From NCBI GenBank assembly GCA_944389295.1, contig CALXLV010000030.1, positions 20,398 to 84,397 on the forward strand: 64,000 nt of DNA, in the 5' to 3' direction. Within the stretch, counting starts at the first letter, position 1; each line of letters begins with the position of its first letter. Source of the stretch: an uncultured Spirochaetaceae bacterium (GTDB lineage Bacteria > Spirochaetota > Spirochaetia > Sphaerochaetales > Sphaerochaetaceae). Below are positions 8,488 to 15,895 of the stretch, in pieces. The position numbers were made by a program, and so were the translations under genes. A model generated the notes under the pieces. That model did not search any database, had not been told where the DNA came from, and was given only the letters and a program-made list of their open reading frames with translations.

Positions 8488-8637
8488 GTTTGCTCCACGA
8501 GTGTGGAGATGTTTCTCTAATTATGGCTCTACTACGGTATCAGCCTCGGTTTGCTCCACGGGTGTGGAGATGTTTCCGAAAGAGAACCAATCCCTCCAGA
8601 CCAGGCTGAGTTTGCTCCACGGGTGTGGAGAATTTTT
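8488..8637 (+). CRISPR. orphan type I-E-like CRISPR array, 3 repeats and 2 spacers
   Basis: Three copies of a 28-base repeat, GTTTGCTCCACGGGTGTGGA followed by GATGTTTC, start at 8488, 8549 and 8610, exactly 61 bases apart. The inverted arms CTCCAC/GTGGAG resemble type I-E repeats, and the 28+33 geometry is that subtype's unit. Spacers are 8516-8548 and 8577-8609. The first repeat has one loop change (A for G); the third is degenerate after GTGGAGA, so it is probably the trailer end and the leader would lie to the left. No cas genes are present in the window, so the array is either an orphan remnant or served by Cas proteins elsewhere. Confidence 0.85.
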
Positions 8638-8746
8638 CTGCTGCAGATTTATCCTGCATTTGACTTTTCCTAAGAGCATGGCAATAATGAAGATAGAAAG
8701 GGTGCTGCAAACAAGCGGCGTGCCCCTGAAAACTAAACGATCAACG

Positions 8747-8779
8747 GACCGCTAAGAGCTTTGAGAGGGCTTAGCGGTC
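8747..8779 (-). terminator. terminator of the holin-like toxin mRNA
   Basis: GACCGCTAAG (8747-8756) and CTTAGCGGTC (8770-8779) form a perfect 10-bp stem with a 13-base loop. On the minus strand the toxin stop codon (8771-8773) lies inside the stem and the downstream side is moderately T-rich. Confidence 0.7.
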
Positions 8780-8851
8780 GTTGTGTTTTATAAGAGCCAT
8801 TACTACTGTCACGCTGGTTAGAACCACCATGACTATTTCATATGCGCTCAT
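8771..8851 (-). CDS. putative holin-like type I toxin peptide
   Basis: A 26-residue peptide beginning MSAYEIVMVVLTSVTVVM and ending in the charged tail KHNDR. One hydrophobic segment (about residues 6-21) follows the MSxYE start typical of the small 'putative holin-like toxin' family (Hol_Tox) of type I toxin-antitoxin modules. The surroundings also fit type I: a promoter with perfect TATAAT at 8971-8976 gives a structured leader of about 110 bases; in that leader CCTTATCCA pairs with TGGATAAAGG just before the start, hiding the weak ribosome-binding site; and the stop codon is embedded in the terminator stem. Such peptides insert in membranes and depolarise the cell. Toxicity and the antitoxin RNA are inferred, not seen. 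Confidence 0.7.
   Translation of the reverse strand: MSAYEIVMVVLTSVTVVMALIKHNDR
8818..8846 (+). promoter_or_regulatory. possible antisense (antitoxin RNA) promoter
   Basis: TTAGAA at 8818-8823 and TATGCG at 8841-8846 are 17 bases apart on the strand opposite the toxin. Transcription would run through the toxin leader region, as expected for a type I antitoxin RNA. The match to consensus is weak. Confidence 0.3.
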
Positions 8852-8964
8852 AGCTATCACACCCTTTATCCACTTCGCCTTGGATAAGGCTCTATGTCAT
8901 CGGGAGGCTTCGCCTCTCCTCCCGCTAGGAGGGACAACGCCGCTTGCCGTGCTTTACAGCACCC
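8852..8964 (-). promoter_or_regulatory. structured 5' leader of the toxin mRNA
   Basis: On the minus strand the leader contains three local hairpins: GTGCT/AGCAC with a four-base loop, CCTCC/GGAGG, and GAGGC/GCCTC with a three-base loop. Near the start codon CCTTATCCA pairs with TGGATAAAGG (one bulged A), sequestering the purine-rich stretch that would bind the ribosome. Confidence 0.5.
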
Positions 8965-8970
8965 GCTGCC

Positions 8971-8999
8971 ATTATATCGGGCCTTTTTGCTGTTGTGAA
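8971..8999 (-). promoter_or_regulatory. toxin promoter
   Basis: On the minus strand TTCACA (8994-8999) and TATAAT (8971-8976) are 17 bases apart. The predicted start is near 8964 and the transcript to the terminator is about 215 bases. Confidence 0.65.
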
Positions 9000-9066
9000 G
9001 TTAAGGCAAATTGGCTATGAAGTCAGCAGCATGAGATTTTTATGACCAAGATCAAAACTGGTTTTA

Positions 9067-9156
9067 GTTTGCTCTACGCATGTGGAGATGTTTCTTTCCA
9101 TGCCTCATCCATAACTAGCAGGGTAGGTCCGGCTCCACATGCTGTGGAAAACTTTT
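9067..9156 (+). CRISPR. second, degenerate CRISPR remnant: 2 repeats, 1 spacer
   Basis: A copy of the same 28-base repeat at 9067-9094 differs from the consensus at three positions (CTCTACGCA in the first arm and loop). A more decayed copy begins at 9128, with arms GCTCCAC and GTGGA kept and one base inserted in the loop. The two are again 61 bases apart and enclose a 33-base spacer at 9095-9127. The piece lies 457 bases beyond the last repeat of the first array, which is not a multiple of 61, so material was inserted, deleted or both between them. Two divergent repeats around a single spacer is also the shape of CreA-type antitoxin genes. Confidence 0.65.
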
Positions 9157-9271
9157 CAATTGAAAAAGACAGCGGTGTTTAACTTTCAGAGCTAATGTGA
9201 GATGATTCCGTTCACTTCTTTTCCTTTTATAGATAATCCATCACGACATATAAGATTATTCTGTTTAATCC

Positions 9272-9300
9272 TTGACCCTCTTCCTCCGATCTGATATAAA
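9272..9300 (+). promoter_or_regulatory. rpsF operon promoter
   Basis: TTGACC (9272-9277) and TATAAA (9295-9300) with a 17-base spacer. The leader of about 54 bases contains a small CCGGGC/GCTCGG hairpin that may be the S6:S18 autoregulatory site. Confidence 0.65.
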
Positions 9301-9360
9301 CAGATGACCTCTTTATCCGGGCGTATGCTCGGATCGAATCTTAGTCCACAAGGAGGAACC

Positions 9361-9648
9361 ATGATCGCGAATTATGAGTTCACAGTCATCTTCGACGCAG
9401 ACGAAGAAAAGACAAAGTCAGGTCTTGAGCTTGTTAAGAGCACCTTCGAGCGCTTTGGCGCAGAGATAGAGAAGGAAGAGGATCTTGGCGTAAGGACACT
9501 TGCCTACACAATCCACAAGCAGGATAAGGGCCACTATGTCTACTTCGAGCTTAAGGCTGACACAGCGACGATCGGACAGATGAACAACATCTTCCAGCTT
9601 TCGACGCTTGTCCTCAAGTTCCTGTTCGTAAATCCCGAAAGGAAATAA
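9361..9648 (+). CDS. rpsF: 30S ribosomal protein bS6
   Basis: A 95-residue protein with the S6 ferredoxin-like fold signature: YEFTVIFDADE at the N-terminus, LGVRTLAYTIHKQDKGHYVYF in the middle and FLFVNPERK near the end. S6 binds S18 on the platform of the small subunit. The start at 9361 is set by AAGGAGGA six bases upstream; in-frame codons before it lie in the leader. It opens the rpsF-ssb-rpsR cluster, the classical arrangement, followed here by a YybS-like gene, rplI and dnaB. Confidence 0.97.
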   Translation: MIANYEFTVIFDADEEKTKSGLELVKSTFERFGAEIEKEEDLGVRTLAYTIHKQDKGHYVYFELKADTATIGQMNNIFQLSTLVLKFLFVNPERK

Positions 9649-9657
9649 GGATAGCCT

Positions 9658-10140
9658 ATGGCTTCGGATGTCAATGTCGTAGTCCTCGTAGGGCGTCTCA
9701 CCCGCGACTGCAATCTTAGATACACAAACAATGGCACACCCATCATCTCTTTTTCGATCGCCGTCAACAAAGCAAAGAGGAACAGCGACGGCTCGTGGGG
9801 TGATGAGCCTCTCTTCATAGATTGCGTCTACTTTGCCAGCAATGCCCAGAATATAAGCCAGTATCTTCTCAAGGGAAGGCAGGTTGCCGTTCAGGGCGAG
9901 CTGAGGCAGTCTAAATGGACGTCTCAGGATGGACAGCCGAGATCGAGGCTTGAAGTTGCCGTCAATACGCTTTCCCTGCTCTCATCCGGGCAGGGGCAGA
10001 CTGCTGGGGGAGGATTCAGCCAGCAGTACTCGTCACAGCGTCCCGTTCAGCAGAGCGAGCCTGTGCAGATGCCCGCGCATCAGCAGGAAGCTCCGATTGC
10101 GGGGCCGGAATCATTCGAGGATGATTCCATACCATTCTGA
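9658..10140 (+). CDS. ssb: single-stranded DNA-binding protein
   Basis: A 160-residue SSB. The OB fold spans about residues 1-108 (VNVVVLVGRLTRDCNLRYT, then EPLFIDCVYFASNAQNISQYLLKG). It is followed by a Gln/Pro/Gly-rich linker and the acidic recruiting tail ending DDSIPF, which docks replication and repair proteins. It coats ssDNA at forks, presumably as a tetramer. It sits between rpsF and rpsR with nine bases to rpsF, the usual cluster in bacteria. Confidence 0.97.
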   Translation: MASDVNVVVLVGRLTRDCNLRYTNNGTPIISFSIAVNKAKRNSDGSWGDEPLFIDCVYFASNAQNISQYLLKGRQVAVQGELRQSKWTSQDGQPRSRLEVAVNTLSLLSSGQGQTAGGGFSQQYSSQRPVQQSEPVQMPAHQQEAPIAGPESFEDDSIPF

Positions 10141-10155
10141 CAAGGAGTCTTTGAA

Positions 10156-10434
10156 ATGCGTGAAGATACTGAATTTACTGAGAAGGATGGCGCGCTCAAG
10201 GATAGCAAGATTGGCGCAAGGAAGCTCGGCTTCAAGAAGAGGGTCTGCGAGTTCTGCCAGGGTGCAGCTCCTGCTGACTACAAGAATCCGGATATGCTCC
10301 GCCGCTACATCACAGAGCGCGGCAAAATCCTTCCTGCCCGCATAACGGGCACATGCGCAAAGCACCAGAGAGCTCTCAACAGAGAGATCAAGAGGGCAAG
10401 GGTGCTCGCATATCTTCCTTTCGAGAAGAAGTGA
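10156..10434 (+). CDS. rpsR: 30S ribosomal protein bS18
   Basis: A 92-residue basic protein with the S18 core KRVCEFCQ near residue 30, [25 protein letters not shown] and a C-terminal [21 protein letters not shown]. It has a 20-25 residue acidic/charged N-terminal extension before the core. CEFC plus the later Cys-x2-His keep a possible zinc-binding set (a C+ type S18). S18 pairs with S6 on the 30S platform. It follows ssb by 15 bases. Confidence 0.97.
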   Translation: MREDTEFTEKDGALKDSKIGARKLGFKKRVCEFCQGAAPADYKNPDMLRRYITERGKILPARITGTCAKHQRALNREIKRARVLAYLPFEKK

Positions 10435-10436
10435 TT

Positions 10437-11405
10437 ATGGAGAGAGGAAAAGGAGCTTTAGCGGGAGAAGCCGTGCTGCTTCTTGCGGCGAGCCTGGTGC
10501 TCTACCGCATGGATCTGGCGATGCTTGTGTTCCCTGCTCCTCTTCTTCTGTTTTCCATTCACGGAGGGAGGAAGGCTGCCTCTCTCCTTGTCGCGGCTGG
10601 CTTTGTACTTGCGGTTATCACCGATCTGGTTGCCGTGGGGATGCCGTCGGGCAGGGAAAGCATGGTATTCTTCCTCATCAGCATGTTTATTCCCCTGTCG
10701 CTGTCAGCGGCTGGGATAATCTGGCTTGGAACGGAGGGAAGGGGGCTGCTGCCGCGTCTTTTTCTGACGATGGCTCCGGCTCTTGTATTCGCCGCCGTTC
10801 TCGCTGTGTTCATCGGTACTGATAGGGCGCTCCTTGAATCGATCATAAGTCTATTTCAGGATGCGTTTGCCGCAATGCTCGGCCCGGTTATGAGCGCTGT
10901 ATTCCCGGGGCTTGATGTAGGCTTCATTGCTTATGTCGCGCTTCTGGCTGCAGCTTCGCTTATATTTCCGGTACTGCTATGCGGCATCTGTGCAGGCTGC
11001 TTCATCTTTGAATCTGTCCTGCATTCAAGAGAAAGCATGTGGGAAGAAAAGGTCATGCGCTTCGAGTATCCCTCGAACGCTGTCTGGGGCTTCATAGCAT
11101 CATGGGCTCTGGTGCTTCTTCTCCGCTTTGTATCGGTACCTATGCTGCTTGAGATAGCGGCGCTGAACTTGGCAACCGTATGGGCTGTCATATATGCCAT
11201 CGAGGGATTCTCGGTCATATTCGCCCATATAAGGAAGCGCTGGGAGCATGTGAGAAGCATGACCGTTCTCATTCTGCTCATGGTGATAGGCCTCTTTGTC
11301 CCTGGGATAAATCTCATAGTTCTCATCGGCCTTCCTCTTCTGGGGGTCTTTGAGACATTCTTCGACCTGAAGAGAATAGGAGCAGGAAATGAAGATTATT
11401 CTTAA
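10437..11405 (+). CDS. YybS/DUF2232-like integral membrane protein
   Basis: A 322-residue polytopic membrane protein with about eight hydrophobic segments. Its start at 10437 is two bases past the rpsR stop, and its end overlaps rplI by 17 bases. Firmicutes carry a DUF2232 membrane protein (YybS) at the same place between rpsR and rplI, so position supports the family call as much as sequence does. The function of YybS is not established; it resembles an energy-coupling or substrate-binding membrane component. An in-frame start inside rpsR is rejected because it would fuse ribosomal sequence to the protein. Confidence 0.65.
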   Translation: MERGKGALAGEAVLLLAASLVLYRMDLAMLVFPAPLLLFSIHGGRKAASLLVAAGFVLAVITDLVAVGMPSGRESMVFFLISMFIPLSLSAAGIIWLGTEGRGLLPRLFLTMAPALVFAAVLAVFIGTDRALLESIISLFQDAFAAMLGPVMSAVFPGLDVGFIAYVALLAAASLIFPVLLCGICAGCFIFESVLHSRESMWEEKVMRFEYPSNAVWGFIASWALVLLLRFVSVPMLLEIAALNLATVWAVIYAIEGFSVIFAHIRKRWEHVRSMTVLILLMVIGLFVPGINLIVLIGLPLLGVFETFFDLKRIGAGNEDYS

Positions 11406-12000
11406 TCAGGATGTCGTGCACCTCGGAGAAGAGGGCGATGTCGTAGAGGTAAAGGACGGATACGCCCGCAACTACCTCCTGCCTACAAAGGCTGCGGTTG
11501 TCTACAACAAGGCTAATGCCGCGATGTTCAAGTCACGCGCTGCGGCAATTGAGAAGAGAAAGGCCGAGAAGAGGGCTGCATCTGCTTCCCTCAAGGAGAA
11601 GCTCGACGGAGTCGTCCTCGAGATCACAGTGCCGGCCGGCGAGTCCGGAAAGCTCTTCGGTTCTGTCACTTCCTCCATGGTTCAGACAGAGCTCCAGAAG
11701 CTCGGCTTCGAGATCGAGAGGAAGAAGATAGAGGTTGCCACTCATGCGATCAAGATGACAGGCACATACACTGTCGTCATCCATCTCTATGAGAACGATC
11801 TTTCTCACATCAAGCTCATCGTCCTCTCCGAGGCTGAGAAGCTTGCAGCTGAAAAAGCTAAGGCTGAGGCGGAGGCAAAGGCTCAGGCGGAAGCTGAGGC
11901 CGCTGCCGCTGAGGAAGCTGCTGCCGCAGAGTCAGCTGAGACTGCATCTGAGGAGCCTGCTGCTGAGGCAGAGCAGACAGAGGCAGCGGAAGAGAACTGA
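11389..12000 (+). CDS. rplI: 50S ribosomal protein bL9 with acidic C-terminal tail
   Basis: The N-terminal domain (MKIILNQDVVHLGEEGDVVEVKDGYARNYL pattern, residues 1-30) and the C-terminal globular domain to about residue 148 are ordinary bL9, which bridges the L1 stalk base to neighbouring ribosomes. Residues after about 150 form a 50-residue Ala/Glu-rich tail (repeats of AEAEAKA type), absent from most bL9 proteins (normally about 148 residues). The tail is low complexity and probably extended or helical. The gene overlaps the preceding membrane protein gene. Confidence 0.96.
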   Translation: MKIILNQDVVHLGEEGDVVEVKDGYARNYLLPTKAAVVYNKANAAMFKSRAAAIEKRKAEKRAASASLKEKLDGVVLEITVPAGESGKLFGSVTSSMVQTELQKLGFEIERKKIEVATHAIKMTGTYTVVIHLYENDLSHIKLIVLSEAEKLAAEKAKAEAEAKAQAEAEAAAAEEAAAAESAETASEEPAAEAEQTEAAEEN

Positions 12001-12020
12001 TTCCAGCTGTATTCAGCATG

Positions 12021-12052
12021 AGGGCTGTTCCTGCGGGAGCGGCCCTTTTTTC
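12021..12052 (+). terminator. rho-independent terminator after rplI
   Basis: AGGGCTGTTC (12021-12030) pairs with GAGCGGCCCT (12037-12046) with G-U pairs, followed by six T residues. Confidence 0.85.
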
Positions 12053-12117
12053 ATCTCTTCATCCTCTCTGATTGTCTCTGACCGTCCTTTGCCTTATCAT
12101 ATGAAGCCGGAGCCGAA

Positions 12118-13524
12118 ATGAGAACACAGCCACACAACGACGAAGCGGAGAAAGCCATACTCGGTGCCCTGCTGATGAGGGATGATGCCTTTGATATGGT
12201 GTCATCGATCATCGGGGCAGGGGACTTCTATCATCCAGTTAATGCTGAGATATTCTCGGCCATAGAGAAGATGAAGGAGCGGGCCAGCACTGCGGTCGAC
12301 ATCATAACGCTGATAGATTTCCTGAAAAAGGAGGGAAATCTCGACAAAGCAGGAGGCATGGCCTATATCGCCGGTCTCACTGAATCAGTTACTGTGACCT
12401 CAAACGTCGAGCAGTACGCGCGCATCGTAAAGGAGATGTCTCTCCGCCGCTCCATGCTCTCTATGAGCTCTGATCTTGCGGAGAAGGCCCTCGATCCCAC
12501 TGCGGATGTCTATGCGACGCTCGATGAAGGGCAGGGCGATATGCTGCAGCTCTCGCTTGCCGGAGCACGCCAGGAAGAGGACTGGGCGATTTCATCGATA
12601 GTCAGCAGCGTCGTAGACAGGATAATCAAGAAGATGGACGGCACTCTCGAAGATGACTCAGTGCCCACCCATTTCGATGTTCTCGACAAATACACCAACG
12701 GGGGATTCAAGCCGCAGGATTACATAGTCATAGCGGCACGGCCTTCGATAGGAAAGACGGCTTTCGGCGTCTCCCTGATAAGAAACATGCTGCGCGACAC
12801 AGACAAGCCTCAGCGTGTGGCTTTCTTCTCTCTTGAGATGCCGGCCAGCCAGATAACGGAGAGACTGCTTGCCAATCTCTCCCATGTGAATCTCCGCAGC
12901 ATCGCGCAGGCGCACTTTGTCAACGAAGAACTCGACAGGGTCATGAATGCCGCGGATACGCTTTTCTCGAAAGAGCTCTACATAGTCGATGTCCCGAACA
13001 TAAAGCTAAATGAGCTCAGGGCAAAGGCGAGGGCGCTGAAGAGGGAGAAGGATATCACTGTCCTGATGATAGACTACATCGGACTTATTGATCCCGGACT
13101 TCCTGCTCAGACACCGCGCCATGAGGTCATAGCCACCGTATCACGCTCTCTTAAAAGCCTTGCAAGGGAACTCAAGATTCCTGTGATCGTGCTCTGTCAG
13201 GTATCCAGAGACAGCGAGGAGAAGGCCCCGATACTCTCCAACCTCCGCGACTCAGGCTCAATCGAGCAGGATGCCGATATAGTCATGTTCCTCCACCGCA
13301 AGAGAATTCTCTCCGAGGAGGAGAAGGAGAGGAACGCGAAAGACAGCGAGGGAAGGGCTACGCTGCAGGTCACCAAGGTCATAGTTGCAAAACAGCGCAA
13401 CGGCGAGACAGGAGAGTTCAAGGTCGGATACAACGCCACAACAACGTCCTTTGAGCAGGTTGTTCAGACGGCTGAGTTCATCGAGCCTACTCCGCCTGAG
13501 AAGAGGGGCTACGAGAAGAAGTAG
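12118..13524 (+). CDS. dnaB: replicative DNA helicase DnaB
   Basis: A 468-residue hexameric 5'-3' helicase of the replication fork. The N-terminal collar domain starts PHNDEAEKAILGALL and is followed by a RecA-like domain with Walker A ARPSIGKT (residues 207-214), Walker B LMIDYIGLI and the DnaB arginine-finger region near LRDSGSIEQDADIVMFLHR. Length and motifs are normal and no intein is present. A GGAG precedes the ATG by about seven bases. It is separated from rplI by a terminator, so it probably has its own promoter; its 3' end overlaps convergent rseP by 16 bases. Confidence 0.97.
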   Translation: MRTQPHNDEAEKAILGALLMRDDAFDMVSSIIGAGDFYHPVNAEIFSAIEKMKERASTAVDIITLIDFLKKEGNLDKAGGMAYIAGLTESVTVTSNVEQYARIVKEMSLRRSMLSMSSDLAEKALDPTADVYATLDEGQGDMLQLSLAGARQEEDWAISSIVSSVVDRIIKKMDGTLEDDSVPTHFDVLDKYTNGGFKPQDYIVIAARPSIGKTAFGVSLIRNMLRDTDKPQRVAFFSLEMPASQITERLLANLSHVNLRSIAQAHFVNEELDRVMNAADTLFSKELYIVDVPNIKLNELRAKARALKREKDITVLMIDYIGLIDPGLPAQTPRHEVIATVSRSLKSLARELKIPVIVLCQVSRDSEEKAPILSNLRDSGSIEQDADIVMFLHRKRILSEEEKERNAKDSEGRATLQVTKVIVAKQRNGETGEFKVGYNATTTSFEQVVQTAEFIEPTPPEKRGYEKK

Positions 13525-14822
13525 GCTTTAACATCGAGGGAGTACATCATTATCATCATGATGAGGGCGAGCACCATTCCCGCTATCTGCAGAAGCACAT
13601 AGGAACGGGGGGAGAGCTCCCTTCTTTTTATCATCTCGGCAACGTTTATGAGCATCTGGCCTCCATCAAAGGTTGGAATAGGAAGTATGTTTCCCACCGA
13701 AAGTGAGACAGAGACCATCGCAGCAAGCAGCATCAGACTTCTTGCTCCGCTTCCGGTACTTTCCTGAAATGCAAGTACTGTTATTCCTCCGATGCTCTCT
13801 GCCGCCTTCACCGGGCCTGTGAGCACGGTCAGTGCATCCTCAAGATGGAAGGTTATGAATGCTCCCAGAGCTCTCAGCGCGGATATGAACATCTCGGAGG
13901 CTCTCGTGAGTCCGTAGAGGAGTGGATCGCTGCTCTCTGCGCTCTTGCGTGTGCCGCTGTACCATGCGAAGGGCAGCTCTCCGTTCTCGATCCGTGCTTT
14001 GACCAGTTCTCCGCCTCGATCAATTACTATGTCAAAAGAAGGAGAGTCAATGGCGTAGATATCGAGCGTGCACCCGACTTTCTTCCCGTCAGCTTCGACA
14101 ATTCTGTCTCCTGGAATGAAATTGTCAGAGAGCGACCTCCCGATCACAGGTGCCTGCATGTTGGTTATTCCGTACACCCATCCAGTCTCAGTCATCGTCG
14201 GAACAAGCGTGCTTTCAATGATCTTTCCATCTCTCTCAAGCGTTGCAGGAATATCCTCTCCTGCATGTTCCTCGATGAATGCTGCAGCATCCTGCCAGTC
14301 GGCGAACGTGTGTCCTGATGCCGAGATGAGGATATCTCCCTTATGTATTCCTTCCTGATATATTCCAGATGGAAAGAGCTCCGGGTATTCCGATACAGGA
14401 GTGACGACAGCAGGATCGGAGAGCCGTTCGACGGGTATTGCGGCTGAGAGTGCGATAAGGATTACCGCGATGATGAAGTTCGCAAGAGGGCCTGCGAGAT
14501 AGATGAGGAAACGGCAGAACGGAGAGGCTCCGAAATATGATCCTTCCTCCAGCTTTCCCATTGACTTCGCATTGTCCTTGAGCGCTTTCATGAGATCAAG
14601 CGATCCCTTCATCCTGCAGTATCCTCCGAATGGGAATGCCGATATCCTGTATTCGGTTTTCCTGCCGCGGAATGATACGAGTTTTGGCCCCATGCCGTAG
14701 GAGAGGACCTCCACATCGACCTTCATCAGCCTTGCCGCAGCGAAGTGTCCGAGCTCATGGAGAAAGAGGACGAAGCCTATCGCAAGCAGACCGACAGCCA
14801 TGTGGAGAATGGTGATCAGCAT
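13509..14822 (-). CDS. rseP: site-2 protease RseP
   Basis: A 437-residue intramembrane zinc metalloprotease. HELGH at residues 22-26 lies in the first membrane segment and NILPIPTFDGGQM in the third supplies the third ligand. Between them are one or two PDZ-like domains (about 150-290). The enzyme cleaves membrane-bound anti-sigma factors and leftover signal peptides. It is the last gene of the rpsB-tsf-frr-uppS-cdsA-dxr-rseP series found in spirochaetes such as Treponema. It overlaps the dxr end by seven bases. Confidence 0.93.
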   Translation of the reverse strand: MLITILHMAVGLLAIGFVLFLHELGHFAAARLMKVDVEVLSYGMGPKLVSFRGRKTEYRISAFPFGGYCRMKGSLDLMKALKDNAKSMGKLEEGSYFGASPFCRFLIYLAGPLANFIIAVILIALSAAIPVERLSDPAVVTPVSEYPELFPSGIYQEGIHKGDILISASGHTFADWQDAAAFIEEHAGEDIPATLERDGKIIESTLVPTMTETGWVYGITNMQAPVIGRSLSDNFIPGDRIVEADGKKVGCTLDIYAIDSPSFDIVIDRGGELVKARIENGELPFAWYSGTRKSAESSDPLLYGLTRASEMFISALRALGAFITFHLEDALTVLTGPVKAAESIGGITVLAFQESTGSGARSLMLLAAMVSVSLSVGNILPIPTFDGGQMLINVAEMIKRRELSPRSYVLLQIAGMVLALIMMIMMYSLDVKAYFFS

Positions 14823-15895
14823 AAAGTCTCCGCTCTCTCTCCGGCTTTTTCTGCGATCGAGAGTATCTCCTCAAGGGACTGCGGCTCTGCAGAGGGGTAA
14901 TCATCCTCAAGCACTGCCTTGACTGTCTCAGCTATCCCGTTGAATGTGATCTTCCCTTCAATGAATGCATTCACGGCAGCCTCGTCTGCAGCTGTGTATG
15001 CGATTCTGTATCCCGCTCCATTCCTGAGCGCCTCATATGCCAGGGCAAGCATCGGGAAGCGCCCGGCATCCCAGCCGCTGAACGTCAGGGAGAATCCTGA
15101 TGAGAAGGAAAGGGGGGATACAAGATCATGCATTCCGCTGCCTTCGCCCATTATCGCGGTGAGGACAGGATGCGTCATGTCAGGAGGCGACATCATGGCA
15201 TATACAGCACCCTCATCTGTCTCTATCATCGAATGCACAATAGATTCCTTGTGTATCGTCACATCAATGGATGAAGGGGGAAATGAGAAGAGAAGCGAGG
15301 CCTCCATCACCTCAAGGCCCTTGTTCGCAAGCGTCGCCGAGTCTATCGTTATCTTCTTTCCCATCTTCCATGTGGGGTGCTGCAGAGCTTCCTCAAGCGT
15401 TGCGGACGATGTATCCTCCCTCTCTCTGAACGGCCCTCCGGATGCGGTTATTATCAGACGTCTGGCCTTCCTTCCTTTAAGGAGGTGGTATATCGCGCTG
15501 TGTTCGCTGTCCACAGGTATTATCCTGGCTCCATGACGCTCAGCTGATGAGAGGAGAAATCTCCCTCCCATCACTACGGATTCCTTGTTCGCCATTGCGA
15601 TGTCTACGCCTTCCTCCGCTGCCGCAGCCGAGGCGGGAAGCCCATCCTTTCCGGCTATGGCGTTCAGAATTATGTCGGGTTCTGTCTTTCTTATGAACTC
15701 TCGTATGGCAGACATGTCGCTGCCGCCTGCATAGAGGAAAGGCGCATCAAACTCCTCTGCAAGAGATGGAAGGGCAGGGGATGATAATGCCGTGAGTCCT
15801 GCGATCCTGATATCGTCAGCAAGCCCATTTCTCAGTGCGCTAAGGCATGTAGTTCCTATCGATCCTGTGGCTCCGAGTATCAGGAGACGCTTCAT
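14816..15895 (-). CDS. dxr: 1-deoxy-D-xylulose 5-phosphate reductoisomerase
   Basis: A 359-residue enzyme of the MEP isoprenoid pathway converting DXP to MEP with NADPH. The NADPH-binding start GATGSIGTTCL is at residues 8-18; the central substrate region has ANKESVVMGG, DSEHSAIYH and TASGGPF; the MEP-binding loop has HPTWKMGKKITIDSATLANKGLE. Length is slightly shorter than E. coli (398). It shares four bases with cdsA and is followed by rseP, so undecaprenyl synthesis (uppS), its precursor supply and membrane biogenesis sit in one operon. Confidence 0.95.
   Translation of the reverse strand: MKRLLILGATGSIGTTCLSALRNGLADDIRIAGLTALSSPALPSLAEEFDAPFLYAGGSDMSAIREFIRKTEPDIILNAIAGKDGLPASAAAAEEGVDIAMANKESVVMGGRFLLSSAERHGARIIPVDSEHSAIYHLLKGRKARRLIITASGGPFREREDTSSATLEEALQHPTWKMGKKITIDSATLANKGLEVMEASLLFSFPPSSIDVTIHKESIVHSMIETDEGAVYAMMSPPDMTHPVLTAIMGEGSGMHDLVSPLSFSSGFSLTFSGWDAGRFPMLALAYEALRNGAGYRIAYTAADEAAVNAFIEGKITFNGIAETVKAVLEDDYPSAEPQSLEEILSIAEKAGERAETLC

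Noticed and set aside
8516..8548. Eight-base match (ATGGCTCT) between CRISPR spacer 1 and the toxin coding strand
   Set aside because: An eight-base match between a 33-base spacer and several hundred bases is expected often enough by chance, and it is not at the seed end of the spacer.
8781..9020. A 79-codon plus-strand open frame through the toxin region
   Set aside because: It runs antisense to the toxin gene and its hairpin-rich leader, has no ribosome-binding site, and its translation looks random.
11789..12121. Arg/Leu-rich frame over the end of rplI
   Set aside because: It is the shifted reading of the Ala/Glu repeat tail and shows simple repetitive composition.
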